A stretch of 8,645 bases of DNA from DATHVR01 sp035461175 (GTDB taxonomy: Bacteria > Actinomycetota > Acidimicrobiia > Spongiisociales > ZC4RG35), in NCBI GenBank assembly GCA_035461175.1, contig DATHVR010000077.1:1-8645 (forward strand), given 5' to 3'. The stretch's first letter is position 1, and each line of letters opens with the position of its first letter. The notes under the pieces were generated by a model that did no database searches, was not told the DNA's origin, and saw nothing but the letters and a program-made list of their open reading frames with translations. Position numbers and translations under genes: made by a program. Positions 1-6,329 of the stretch are shown in pieces.

Positions 1-900
1 CGCTACCGGGGTGCCCCGGGCCGCCATCATGTCCACTCCCTGATGGCCGCGGCCGCCGGAACGGGGAGCACCCCAGGTGTCGATGAACGAGACCGGCCCG
101 GCCACGGGACACGCCTGGCCTCCGCTGGGCTGGGGAGGAGGTGGGGCGGTGGTGGGGGGCGTGGTGGCGGCAGTCGTCTCGGTCGTCTCGGCCACGGTGG
201 TGACGGTGGTGGCCGGCGAGTCGTCATCGTCGTCGGCGGTGACGGGGGCGGTGGTGGCCGGGGCCACGGTGGTAGTGGTCGAAATGGCGGCGGCGAGACG
301 GGCCGCCTCCTCGGCCTCACGCCGGCGTCTCTCCTCCTCCTCTCGCTGCCGCTGGGCGACGACTGCGTCGTAGTCGGCCGAGGCGGCCACGAAGTTCGCC
401 TCCGCTTCCTCGGTCAGCGCGGCCAGTTCGGCCGTCACCTCCTGCTGCTCCAACTCGGCATCGGCCAACCGGCCTGTCTGTCGTTCGAGCTCGGCCTGGG
501 TCGCCTTGAGAGAATCGATGGCGCTCTCCTCGAGGCCGGTCACCTGGCGGACATACTCAAGCCCGGCCGGGACCGACTCGGATCCGCCCCCCAGCAGCGC
601 CACCAGCGACACCGACGAGGTCGCCCCCACATACATCTCGACGGCCAGGGTCTCCACCGACGCCTGGGCGGTCGTGAGTCGGACCCGGGTGCGCCCGATG
701 GCGTCGTTCAGGCTCGAGATCTCGTCGGCGAGTTGCACCTGGCGCACATAGGCGTCCTCGAGCTGGCGGACGAGAGAGTCGGCCCGCGCCTGGGCCTCGC
801 TCACGCGTTGCGCCGCCTCCTCCACGTCCTCCTCGCTGACCTGGGCCAGGGCCGGCACGGCCAGGAGCAACACCAGCACGGAAGCCAGCATTCGTCTCAC
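1..900 (-). CDS. Secreted coiled-coil M23-family peptidase (EnvC/murein hydrolase activator-like), C-terminus cut by window edge
   Basis: Secreted peptidoglycan endopeptidase or amidase activator; 300 residues are visible and the gene runs off the left edge. Residues 1-20 form a signal peptide (RRM, then a Leu/Val-rich core, then an ALA site) with no lipobox Cys. Residues 22-205 are Glu/Ala/Gln/Arg-rich coiled coil broken by a Gly/Ser-rich stretch near 93-112, as in EnvC/CwlO-type proteins. Residues 207-257 are a Thr/Ala/Pro linker with five consecutive Asp (223-227). From 262 an M23 (LytM) domain begins, with GHQGVD at 285-290 giving the first zinc ligands His286 and Asp290. The second HxH lies outside the window, so catalytic competence cannot be judged. 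The GTG start at 900 overlaps the MBL-gene stop as GTGA and has GAGGG six bases upstream. An ATG at 891 is the alternative. Family assignment is firm; enzyme versus activator is open. Confidence 0.87.
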   Translation of the reverse strand, partial: MRRMLASVLVLLLAVPALAQVSEEDVEEAAQRVSEAQARADSLVRQLEDAYVRQVQLADEISSLNDAIGRTRVRLTTAQASVETLAVEMYVGATSSVSLVALLGGGSESVPAGLEYVRQVTGLEESAIDSLKATQAELERQTGRLADAELEQQEVTAELAALTEEAEANFVAASADYDAVVAQRQREEEERRRREAEEAARLAAAISTTTTVAPATTAPVTADDDDDSPATTVTTVAETTETTAATTPPTTAPPPPQPSGGQACPVAGPVSFIDTWGAPRSGGRGHQGVDMMAARGTPVA

Positions 901-1670
901 GTTTGACCCTCGACCTGCAATCTCACACTCTTCCCGTCGACCCGTAACGAGCCCTCCTCCACCAGTTTGTCGAGATGGGCACGCACCGACCGGGCGGCCA
1001 GCGGGTGGAGCGAGGAGTCGACCTCACGATATACCACTTCGACGATCTCCCCGACGGTGGCGGCACCGGCGGAGATGGCGTCGACGATCTCTCCCTCCCG
1101 CTGCATCCGGTGGGCGATGTACCAGTCGATCACGGCCCCCGGGTCGTCCATGACCTCGCCGTGACCGGGATAGAGCATGTCGAGGTCGAGCGGCCGCAGG
1201 CGCTCCAGCGAACGGAGGTAGGGGGCCATCCGTTCGACCATCACCGAGGAACCCCCGAGGATGTGGTCGCCGGTGAACAGCACCCGGTCCGAGCGAAAGC
1301 AGAGGTGGTCGTCGGAATGGCCCGGTGTGTACAGAACGTCGAGCCGGGCGGCCCCGAACTCCACCGTCGCCCCCTCGTCGAGGCGCAAGTCGGGGTCGAA
1401 AGCGGGCCCCGGCGCATATCCGTAGGCCGGTATCCCCAACTCGGTGGCGAGCGGATTCGCCAGAGGTGCGTGGTCCTCGTGGGTATGGGTGACGATCACT
1501 CCCACCAGGGTGAGGTCGTCCAGCCGGGCGGCGATGGCGGCGGCATGGTCGTGATCGATCGGGCCCGGGTCGATGACGACGGCGCTGCCGGCCGACTCGA
1601 GCAGCCAGGTGTTGGTGCCCTCCCCCGTGTAGGGACCCGGGTTGGGAGCGAGGATCCGCTCGATCCTCAT
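897..1670 (-). CDS. MBL-fold metallo-hydrolase with C-terminal winged helix (LACTB2 / glyoxalase II-like)
   Basis: 257-residue cytoplasmic metallo-beta-lactamase-fold hydrolase. The metal-binding set is complete: HTHEDH at 62-67 (His62, His64, Asp66, His67), His118 in PGHS, Asp135 in TGDH and His170 in PGHG, so a dinuclear zinc site and real hydrolase activity are expected. Residues about 185-250 (YIAHRMQREGEIVDAI onward) form the small winged-helix tail seen in LACTB2-like proteins, several of which act on RNA or thioesters. The substrate here is unknown. ATG at 1670 overlaps the Nudix stop as ATGA, and its own TGA overlaps the next start, so it is translated as part of a coupled operon; no strong Shine-Dalgarno is seen. 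From memory, a Nudix-MBL gene pair is a recurrent actinobacterial arrangement, often near crp and nth, but neither of those genes is seen here. Confidence 0.93.
   Translation of the reverse strand: MRIERILAPNPGPYTGEGTNTWLLESAGSAVVIDPGPIDHDHAAAIAARLDDLTLVGVIVTHTHEDHAPLANPLATELGIPAYGYAPGPAFDPDLRLDEGATVEFGAARLDVLYTPGHSDDHLCFRSDRVLFTGDHILGGSSVMVERMAPYLRSLERLRPLDLDMLYPGHGEVMDDPGAVIDWYIAHRMQREGEIVDAISAGAATVGEIVEVVYREVDSSLHPLAARSVRAHLDKLVEEGSLRVDGKSVRLQVEGQT
907..911 (-). promoter_or_regulatory. Ribosome binding site fixing the GTG start of the M23 gene
   Basis: GAGGG on the minus strand lies six bases before the GTG at 900 but 15 before the in-frame ATG at 891. This supports the GTG start. The site lies inside the last codons of the MBL gene, consistent with translational coupling. 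Confidence 0.55.
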
Positions 1671-2356
1671 GGGAGTTCGGCCGCCGTGGGCAACTGGATC
1701 CGCACCTCGGAGCCGTCATACTCCACCACCGGCTCTACCCGCGAGCCCAGTGCCTGCCCGGCGGCATGCCAGATCGAATCGATGTCGGCGTGCCGGGCCA
1801 GCCACTGGAGATGATGAATGGTGGGCGTTACCAGGGCCCACTCCTGTCGCTCCATCCGATCGAGCGCCTCGGCCGGACGGATCCAGGCGGTGTCGATCAC
1901 CTCCCCCGGCTGGGGGACGAGGTCCGGGTCGGAATCCAGCACCGCCACGTAGAAGCGGGTGTCGAAGCGGGTGGGTGCCCCCTCGGGCGTCACCCACTGG
2001 GAAACCAGACGGAGCCGCTCGCCGTCGAGAACGGCACCGCGTGAGAGGACGGTCTCGAAGACGCCCACCCCGATGGCGGTGACCGGTTCGATCAGTTCGG
2101 GATCGGTGATGGCCAGCCCCACCTCCTCGGCCGTCTCGCGCAGGGCGGCGGCGCGCCACGACAGATCGTCGACCCCGTCGGGGGCCCGGACGGCACGTCG
2201 GGCGATGTTCTCGTGGTCGATCGGCTCGAGACCGCCGCCGGGAAACACCCACAGGCCGCCGAAGAAGCCGCGCGCCGGGCGCTCGATCATCAGGACCTCG
2301 GGCTCGTAGGGTGTGGACCGCACCAGCATCACGGTGGCGGCCGGACGGGGGATCAC
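1667..2356 (-). CDS. Nudix hydrolase with interrupted Nudix box (NUDT19-like)
   Basis: 229-residue Nudix pyrophosphohydrolase. Residues 5-29 make the first beta strands (AATVMLVR, VLMIERP), then FFGGLWVFPGGG at 31-42. The catalytic helix is ALRETAEEVGL at 71-81, with Arg73, Glu74, Glu77 and Glu78 as the REuxEExGu half of the box. Gly41 to Arg73 spans 32 residues instead of the canonical 14, so about 18 residues are inserted. This interrupted box is typical of NUDT19-type and many actinobacterial Nudix proteins. Substrate is unknown; CoA-type or nucleotide pyrophosphates are the family possibilities. I chose GTG at 2356 because it overlaps the FxsA stop as GTGA. The longer frame to 2434 would run through the FxsA coding sequence, and a GTG at 2365 is also possible. 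The stop overlaps the MBL start as ATGA. Confidence 0.9.
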   Translation of the reverse strand: MIPRPAATVMLVRSTPYEPEVLMIERPARGFFGGLWVFPGGGLEPIDHENIARRAVRAPDGVDDLSWRAAALRETAEEVGLAITDPELIEPVTAIGVGVFETVLSRGAVLDGERLRLVSQWVTPEGAPTRFDTRFYVAVLDSDPDLVPQPGEVIDTAWIRPAEALDRMERQEWALVTPTIHHLQWLARHADIDSIWHAAGQALGSRVEPVVEYDGSEVRIQLPTAAELP

Positions 2357-2772
2357 GCCCGCCACACTTCGACCCGGGCGGGTTCGGACTCCAAGCTGCG
2401 AGTGAAACGGGCCCCGAAGCGCCCCCGCAACCACTCCCGCACCGCGGGAACCAGCAGGGCGAATCCGGTCAGATCGGTGAGGAAGCCGGGAGTGAGGAGG
2501 AAGGCCCCTGCCACCAGCAGCATCGCCCCGTGGGCGAGTTCCCGGGTGGGAATCACTCCCTCAGCGAGGCGGCGACGGGCGTCCTGCCAGACGGCCACAC
2601 CCTGGCGCTTGACCAGGGCGGCACCCACCACCCCGGTCAGAAATATGATGCCCAGAGTGAGAGGTATCCCGACGGCGTCGCCCGCCCAGATGAGGAGGGC
2701 CATTTCCACCAGCGGTAAACCGACGAAGAGGAGGATGCGGTACATGCCCACCACAGGGTACCGGCGTCCCAT
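2353..2772 (-). CDS. fxsA: FxsA-family membrane protein
   Basis: 139-residue (or 130-residue) small integral membrane protein of the FxsA family. The E. coli member is linked to resistance to phage T7 exclusion by the F factor; its normal role is poorly defined. Hydrophobic segments lie at about 12-30, 36-55 and 83-110. Family hallmarks are the GIPLTLGIIFLTGVVGAALV segment followed by KRQG (35-58), and LLVAGAFLLTPGFLTDLTGF (85-104) followed by LLVPAVR. A charged tail ends the protein. It is first in a coupled operon with Nudix, MBL and M23 genes. Start choice is uncertain. ATG at 2772 has only a distant GGGGA, while ATG at 2745 (Met10) aligns better with known FxsA proteins, which begin right at the first membrane segment. 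The 58-base palindrome ends about 40 bases upstream of the longer start. Confidence 0.87.
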   Translation of the reverse strand: MGRRYPVVGMYRILLFVGLPLVEMALLIWAGDAVGIPLTLGIIFLTGVVGAALVKRQGVAVWQDARRRLAEGVIPTRELAHGAMLLVAGAFLLTPGFLTDLTGFALLVPAVREWLRGRFGARFTRSLESEPARVEVWRA

Positions 2773-2811
2773 CTGAAGCTACATCCCCGAAGAGGGACCG
2801 GTCAGTCCCGA

Positions 2812-2869
2812 TTTTCGCGACAGAATTGCGCGCCATGGGGCGCCATGGAGCGCAATTCTGTCGCGAAAA
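2812..2869. repeat. 58-base near-perfect palindrome (dispersed repeat, copy 1)
   Basis: Two 29-base arms meet at 2840/2841 and pair at 27 of 29 positions; mismatches are 2832/2849 and 2839/2842. The outer arm is TTTTCGCGACAGAATTGCGC and its exact reverse complement. The core holds GCGCCATGG twice, at 2830-2838 and 2840-2848. The left arm recurs at the window's right end. The palindrome lies between the divergent fxsA and ProA-like genes. It could be a REP/MITE-like repeat, a dyad operator or a recombination site. It is not a standard terminator, because each strand ends in A rather than T. Confidence 0.85.
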
Positions 2870-2977
2870 GCTCTTAGCCTCGCCCCCGAGCCCTGCGAGA
2901 CAGACGACTTCACGCGCAAAGACCGGCCGGAGATGGCCCCGACGGGCCTGGCAGCCGAGACGAGCAGCCGTAGGGGC

Positions 2978-2996
2978 GTGGGGGAAGTACCCCCAC
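2978..2996. other. Small perfect hairpin in the leader of the ProA-like gene
   Basis: GTGGGGG at 2978-2984 and CCCCCAC at 2990-2996 form a perfect 7-base stem with a 5-base loop, 34 bases before the ATG at 3031. It is followed by AAAA on the plus strand, so it is not a terminator in that direction. It may be a leader hairpin or a dyad operator. The rest of the 2870-3030 gap shows nothing I can identify with confidence. Confidence 0.4.
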
Positions 2997-3030
2997 AAAA
3001 CGTCGCAGGAGTTCTGCCAGACTTTGGGGC

Positions 3031-4521
3031 ATGAGTGAGCGACTCGAGCGACTCGAGGCCGGGATGGTGATTCCCTATGGAGGGGATCGGGTGACGCGGG
3101 TCCCGGAGGATCTGGCCGCCGAGTTCTCGACCGGGGACCGACTGGTGGTGGTCCAGGAGGACGGGACGCTCCTGCACATACCCGCCGCGGTGGGAAACAT
3201 CGCCGACGCGGCGGTGGACCGGGCGGTCGATGCCTTCGAGCGGATGGGATCGATGTCCCAGCAGGCGATCACCGAGTTCTTCCAGCACTTCGCCGCCGCC
3301 CTCGGTGACGACACCGCCTTCTCCCCCATCGCCGAAGCCAACCGGGCCGACGTCGCTCGTGCCCGTGAGCGGGGCCGCTCGACGACCCGGCTGGAACTCA
3401 CGGACCGGATGCGCTCCGACATGGTCGACTCGCTCCGGATCTGGGAGCGGACCCGGACATCCGACGAGCCGGTGGAGCGAGTCGATCACGAGGGGTGGCG
3501 GGTCGAGATCGTCCGGGCCGGACTGGGCGTGGTCGGATTCGTTTTCGAAGGCCGCCCCAACGTGTTCGCCGACGCCACCGGGGTCCTCCGTTCCGGCAAC
3601 ACCGTGGTGTTCCGGATCGGCTCGGATGCCCTCGGTACCGCCCGGGCCATCATGCAGCATGCGGTGGAGCCGGCCCTGAAGCGAGCCGGATTGCCGGCCG
3701 GTGCCGTCACCCTGGTCGACTCGCCTGCCCGGGCGGCGGGATGGGCGATGTTCTCGGATCCGCGACTAGGCCTGGCGGTGGCGCGCGGCTCGGGTCCGGC
3801 CGTAGCCCAACTCGGGGCGGTGGCACGCCAGGCCGGGACTGCGGTCAGCCTGCACGGAACCGGAGGAGCCTGGCTGGTGGTCGCCACCGACGCCGACCTG
3901 GCCACCACCGAACAGGTGGTCTATCACTCCCTCGACCGCAAGGTATGCAACACACTCAATACCGTGGTGGTGGTCGGGGAGGAACCGCAGGCCCGGGTGG
4001 CGGCGGTGCTGGCCGGCCTCCAGCGCGCCGCGGAACGCCGGGGCACCAACCCGAAGCTCCATGTCGCCGGCGACGTCGAGCTTTCCCCGTGGTGGACCCA
4101 GGAAGCGGAGATCACCCGAGCCGAGGGACCCGTCACCGAGCTGCTGGCCGAGTCGCTCCCCGAGACCGAGCTGGGCAGGGAGTGGGAGTGGGAGGCCAGC
4201 CCCGAGATCACCCTCACGGCCGCCCCCACTCTGGAGGAGGCGGCCGAGTCGTTCAACCGACATTCACCACGGTTCGTGACCAGCCTGGTTTCAGAAGACC
4301 CCGAAGCTCACGATCGATTCTTCGCCCTGGTCGACGCCCCCTTCGTGGGCAACGGCTTCACCCGCTGGGTCGACGGCCAGTATGCCCTCCAGCGTCCTGA
4401 GCTGGGCCTGTCCAACTGGCAGTTCGGACGGTTGTTCGGCCGGGGCGGCGTCCTCTCCGGCGACTCCATCTACACCCTGCGCACCCGGGCGATCCAGGAC
4501 GACCCCGACATCGGTCGCTAG
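3031..4521 (+). CDS. Divergent ProA-like (glutamate-5-semialdehyde dehydrogenase family) aldehyde dehydrogenase with N-terminal extension
   Basis: 496-residue NAD(P)-dependent aldehyde dehydrogenase-fold protein closest by eye to ProA, which reduces gamma-glutamyl phosphate in proline synthesis. ProA-like blocks are LGVVGFVFEGRPNV (165-178), LRSGNTVVFRIGS (186-198), a GLPAGAVTLVD strand (220-230) and KVCNTLNTVVVV (304-315), with Cys306 as the expected nucleophile. The end matches TRWVDGQYAL (444-453), but the usual ProA motif GAEVAxSTQKxHARGPxG is replaced by RPELGLSNWQFGRLFGRGG (455-472ish). About 70 N-terminal residues, including a beta-rich stretch (IPYGGDRV to LLHIPA, 14-51), precede the ProA-like start, so it is longer than the usual 415 or so. 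No proB lies nearby. True proline synthesis is therefore uncertain and another acyl-phosphate or acyl-CoA substrate is possible. ATG 3031 has no good ribosome site; ATG 3064 (Met12) has GAGG five bases upstream. Confidence 0.83.
   Translation: MSERLERLEAGMVIPYGGDRVTRVPEDLAAEFSTGDRLVVVQEDGTLLHIPAAVGNIADAAVDRAVDAFERMGSMSQQAITEFFQHFAAALGDDTAFSPIAEANRADVARARERGRSTTRLELTDRMRSDMVDSLRIWERTRTSDEPVERVDHEGWRVEIVRAGLGVVGFVFEGRPNVFADATGVLRSGNTVVFRIGSDALGTARAIMQHAVEPALKRAGLPAGAVTLVDSPARAAGWAMFSDPRLGLAVARGSGPAVAQLGAVARQAGTAVSLHGTGGAWLVVATDADLATTEQVVYHSLDRKVCNTLNTVVVVGEEPQARVAAVLAGLQRAAERRGTNPKLHVAGDVELSPWWTQEAEITRAEGPVTELLAESLPETELGREWEWEASPEITLTAAPTLEEAAESFNRHSPRFVTSLVSEDPEAHDRFFALVDAPFVGNGFTRWVDGQYALQRPELGLSNWQFGRLFGRGGVLSGDSIYTLRTRAIQDDPDIGR
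3055..3058 (+). promoter_or_regulatory. Possible ribosome binding site for an alternative start at 3064
   Basis: GAGG lies five bases before the in-frame ATG at 3064. The upstream ATG at 3031 has only GGGG one base away and AGGAG 19 bases away. This favours a 485-residue product, although both starts keep the N-terminal extension. Confidence 0.35.
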
Positions 4522-4577
4522 GTCGGAAGTCGGAAGTCGGAAGTCGGAAGTCGGAAGTCGGAAGTCGGAAGTCGGAA
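4522..4577. repeat. Tandem array: eight exact copies of a 7-base unit (GTCGGAA)
   Basis: Eight identical head-to-tail copies begin directly after the TAG of the ProA-like gene; the next bases (GCAGTCGGG) break the pattern. There are no spacers, so it is not a CRISPR array. Exact identity implies recent slippage or expansion. It lies in the convergent gap and changes no protein unless the stop is read through. Confidence 0.95.
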
Positions 4578-4580
4578 GCA

Positions 4581-4681
4581 GTCGGGCGACCGGCGTCTGT
4601 TCGAGGCTCCGCCTCGAACAACCAGCGAGACGCGCCCCAGACGGGCTCAGGCCCGACGCGCGGGCCTCGAAGTCGCCCGAC
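4581..4681. repeat. 101-base structured element bounded by 10-base perfect inverted repeats
   Basis: GTCGGGCGAC at 4581-4590 is exactly inverted at 4672-4681. Inside are the 10-base hairpin at 4598-4620, a second small stem CGGGC/GCCCG (4642-4646 with 4651-4655), and CGTCTG/CAGACG (4594-4599 with 4638-4643). GCCTCGA occurs at both 4611-4617 and 4664-4670, so TCGAGGC at 4601-4607 has two possible partners. It fills the gap between convergent genes. It could be a REP/MITE-like repeat or a bidirectional terminator region. Confidence 0.55.
4598..4620. terminator. Strong hairpin between convergent genes, possible bidirectional terminator lacking a T tract
   Basis: TGTTCGAGGC and GCCTCGAACA form a perfect 10-base stem with a 3-base loop (TCC), midway between the stop codons of the ProA-like gene (4521) and the ABC permease (4684). 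No T-run follows on either strand. If it terminates, it would do so as a U-less hairpin of the kind proposed for high-GC actinobacteria. Position and symmetry are the only support. Confidence 0.4.
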
Positions 4682-4683
4682 CA

Positions 4684-5418
4684 TCAAACAGCGTCGCGAA
4701 ACCTCATTGCCCAGGAGAGGACGGCCACACCGGCGGCTATGAGGATCAGGACCGTCACCACGCCGCCGCCGACTCCGGGCCGGACCGAGCCAAGCATCTC
4801 GCCGGCGGCGCCAGACAGCTCGGTGAGGTCGGCGTAGATCGAGAGAGCGATGCGCCATATCGACGACGCCGACAGTCCCGAAACGACCGTCGCCAGGATT
4901 CCCTCCCAAACGAAAACGTAGGCGAGACCTGGGATCAGCGAGCGCGCGAAGAGATAACCCAGCGGCACGAACACGGCGCTGTATGCCAGGGCGGCGGCCA
5001 CGTACGCCGACAGGGCGGGCACCGCCAGGCCCCAGTCGCCGAGGGTGAGCCCGGCAGCCAGGAAGGCCACCAGCCAGCCGGCGACGGCGACCACGATCGA
5101 CGCCCCCGCTGCTGCCAGCCACGCAGAACCGGCGAACGCCATCCGACCGACCGGAGTGATAAACAGGAACGGAAGCGTCCCCCCGTCGCGCTCATCCCGA
5201 AGGACGGCCGTAGCGAGGAAGAGGATGGCGATGGACAGGGTGGCAGCGGGAACCGTGGCGAGGACTTCCTCGAAGATCACGGTCGCCTCGGCCTCGCTCT
5301 GACCGGCCATGGAAACCCACGCCACCAGGCCCGGGACCGAAGCGAGCAGGATCATCCCGATGAGCCGCTTGCCGCGCAACAGCCGCCCGAATAGGTGGGA
5401 GGTCAGGCGCGGGTTCAT
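4684..5418 (-). CDS. ABC-2-type transporter permease (second membrane subunit)
   Basis: 244-residue polytopic inner-membrane protein, the last gene of the four-gene ABC operon. Hydrophobic segments lie near 20-38, 54-73, 100-124, 130-156, 160-182 and 218-237, giving six spans as expected for an ABC-2 membrane subunit. Between spans 2 and 3 it has the family-like cytoplasmic motif LRDERDGGTLPFLFITPVGR (73-92), the region that usually contacts the ATPase. ATG at 5418 overlaps the ATPase stop as ATGA and has GGAGG seven bases upstream. It most likely pairs with the ATPase encoded just before it. The transported substrate cannot be told from sequence; drug, lipid or polymer export and membrane-stress systems all use this fold. 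Confidence 0.85.
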   Translation of the reverse strand: MNPRLTSHLFGRLLRGKRLIGMILLASVPGLVAWVSMAGQSEAEATVIFEEVLATVPAATLSIAILFLATAVLRDERDGGTLPFLFITPVGRMAFAGSAWLAAAGASIVVAVAGWLVAFLAAGLTLGDWGLAVPALSAYVAAALAYSAVFVPLGYLFARSLIPGLAYVFVWEGILATVVSGLSASSIWRIALSIYADLTELSGAAGEMLGSVRPGVGGGVVTVLILIAAGVAVLSWAMRFRDAV

Positions 5419-6329
5419 CGACCCGCCTCCACCAGATAACGGAACACGCTCTCGAGTGATTCATCCACAGGGGCTACCTCAGAGACCGTGACCGAGCGAC
5501 TGCGGGCCACGACCGGAAGGGCCCGGGCAAAGGCCGAGGGGTCGGTGGTGATCACGTCCATGGCCCCGTCGAGAAGGGTGATGCCGTCAACCCCTTCGAT
5601 CTCCATCAAGGCCGCGGCCAAAACCCGGGGCTCGGAGGCACGCACGAAGACCTGACGCGGCTTGTCGGTCATGGCCGCCCGCAGCGCCGCCAGGTCCCCG
5701 GTGGCGGCCAGGCGGCCGTCGACCATCGCCACTACCCGGTGGGTCATCCGCTCGACCTCGGCCAGCACGTGGGAGGAGACGACGACCGTCCGCCCCTCAT
5801 GTCCCAGCCGGATGAAGAGCTCGATCAACTGGGCCCGCTGGACAGGGTCGGCCCCGTTGAGGGGCTCGTCGAGGACCAGCACGGTCGGATCCGACACGAG
5901 CGCCGACGCCACCTTGGCCCGCTGGCGCATGCCCTTGGAGAAGCCGCCCATCCTTCGGTCGGCGTCAACGGTCAGGCCGACGGTGGCGATGGCCTCCTTG
6001 GTAGCCGTGGCCGGGTCGCTCACGCCGGCCAGGGTCGCCTTCAGCTCCACAAAGCGACGGGCGGTGAGGTCCGGGTAGATCGCTTCGTCGTCGGGAACCA
6101 TCGCCACCCGGGCATAGACGGAACGGTCCACGCGCGGATCGACACCCAGCACGCTCACCTCGCCCTGACTGGGAACCTGGAGGCCGGTCAGCACCCGGAG
6201 CAGGGTGGTCTTGCCGGCGCCGTTGGGTCCCAGCAGGCCAGTCACACCCGGCTCGAAGGCCACCGTCACCTCGGATAAGGCCACCTTCTGGCCGAACCAC
6301 TTCGATACACCCCGGGCCTCGACGGTCAT
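5415..6329 (-). CDS. ABC transporter ATP-binding protein (second ATPase)
   Basis: 304-residue nucleotide-binding subunit. The Walker A is GPNGAGKT at 34-41, the signature is the variant FSKGM at 130-134 in place of LSGGQ, the Walker B is VLVLDE at 150-155 with Glu155 catalytic, and the H-loop is His187. The D-loop reads NGADP (158-162) where SGLDP is usual. The Q-loop region (MVPDDEAIYPDLT, 77-89) has Asp/Glu instead of Gln, as in several ABC-2 exporter ATPases. Residues about 220-304 are a C-terminal accessory domain. An upstream in-frame ATG at 6407 would run through the preceding permease. I chose ATG 6329 because it overlaps that gene's stop as ATGA and has GGAGG five bases upstream. Nucleotide hydrolysis should power the adjacent permeases. 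Confidence 0.93.
   Translation of the reverse strand: MTVEARGVSKWFGQKVALSEVTVAFEPGVTGLLGPNGAGKTTLLRVLTGLQVPSQGEVSVLGVDPRVDRSVYARVAMVPDDEAIYPDLTARRFVELKATLAGVSDPATATKEAIATVGLTVDADRRMGGFSKGMRQRAKVASALVSDPTVLVLDEPLNGADPVQRAQLIELFIRLGHEGRTVVVSSHVLAEVERMTHRVVAMVDGRLAATGDLAALRAAMTDKPRQVFVRASEPRVLAAALMEIEGVDGITLLDGAMDVITTDPSAFARALPVVARSRSVTVSEVAPVDESLESVFRYLVEAGR
5426..5430 (-). promoter_or_regulatory. Ribosome binding site of the second permease
   Basis: GGAGG on the minus strand sits seven bases before the ATG at 5418, within the end of the ATPase gene. It confirms that start despite the 4-base overlap. Confidence 0.6.

Noticed and set aside
43..906. Long plus-strand open frame (287 codons)
   Set aside because: Shadow of the M23 gene on the opposite strand: its Gly/Arg-rich translation follows the low-complexity Thr/Ala/Pro linker codons, and the minus strand has a signal peptide, coiled coil and M23 motif.
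975..1814. Plus-strand open frame (279 codons)
   Set aside because: Antisense to the MBL and Nudix genes, with no recognisable domain, while the minus-strand frames carry full catalytic motifs.
2812..2869. Intrinsic terminator
   Set aside because: Both strands end the stem with AAAA, not a T run, and it sits between divergent genes where no transcript needs ending.
2779..3660. Minus-strand open frame (293 codons)
   Set aside because: Antisense to the ProA-like gene and running through the palindrome; no domain seen.
3495..4400. Plus-strand open frame in another phase (301 codons)
   Set aside because: Arg/Gly/Pro-rich out-of-frame reading of the ProA-like gene, whose own frame has conserved blocks and the catalytic Cys.
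4522..4577. Possible CRISPR array
   Set aside because: Period is 7 bases with no spacers, and no cas genes are present.
4358..5122. Minus-strand open frame crossing the tandem array, with LPTSDFR repeats in translation
   Set aside because: The repeated residues come from reading the 7-base array; the frame conflicts with the better supported permease and ProA-like genes.
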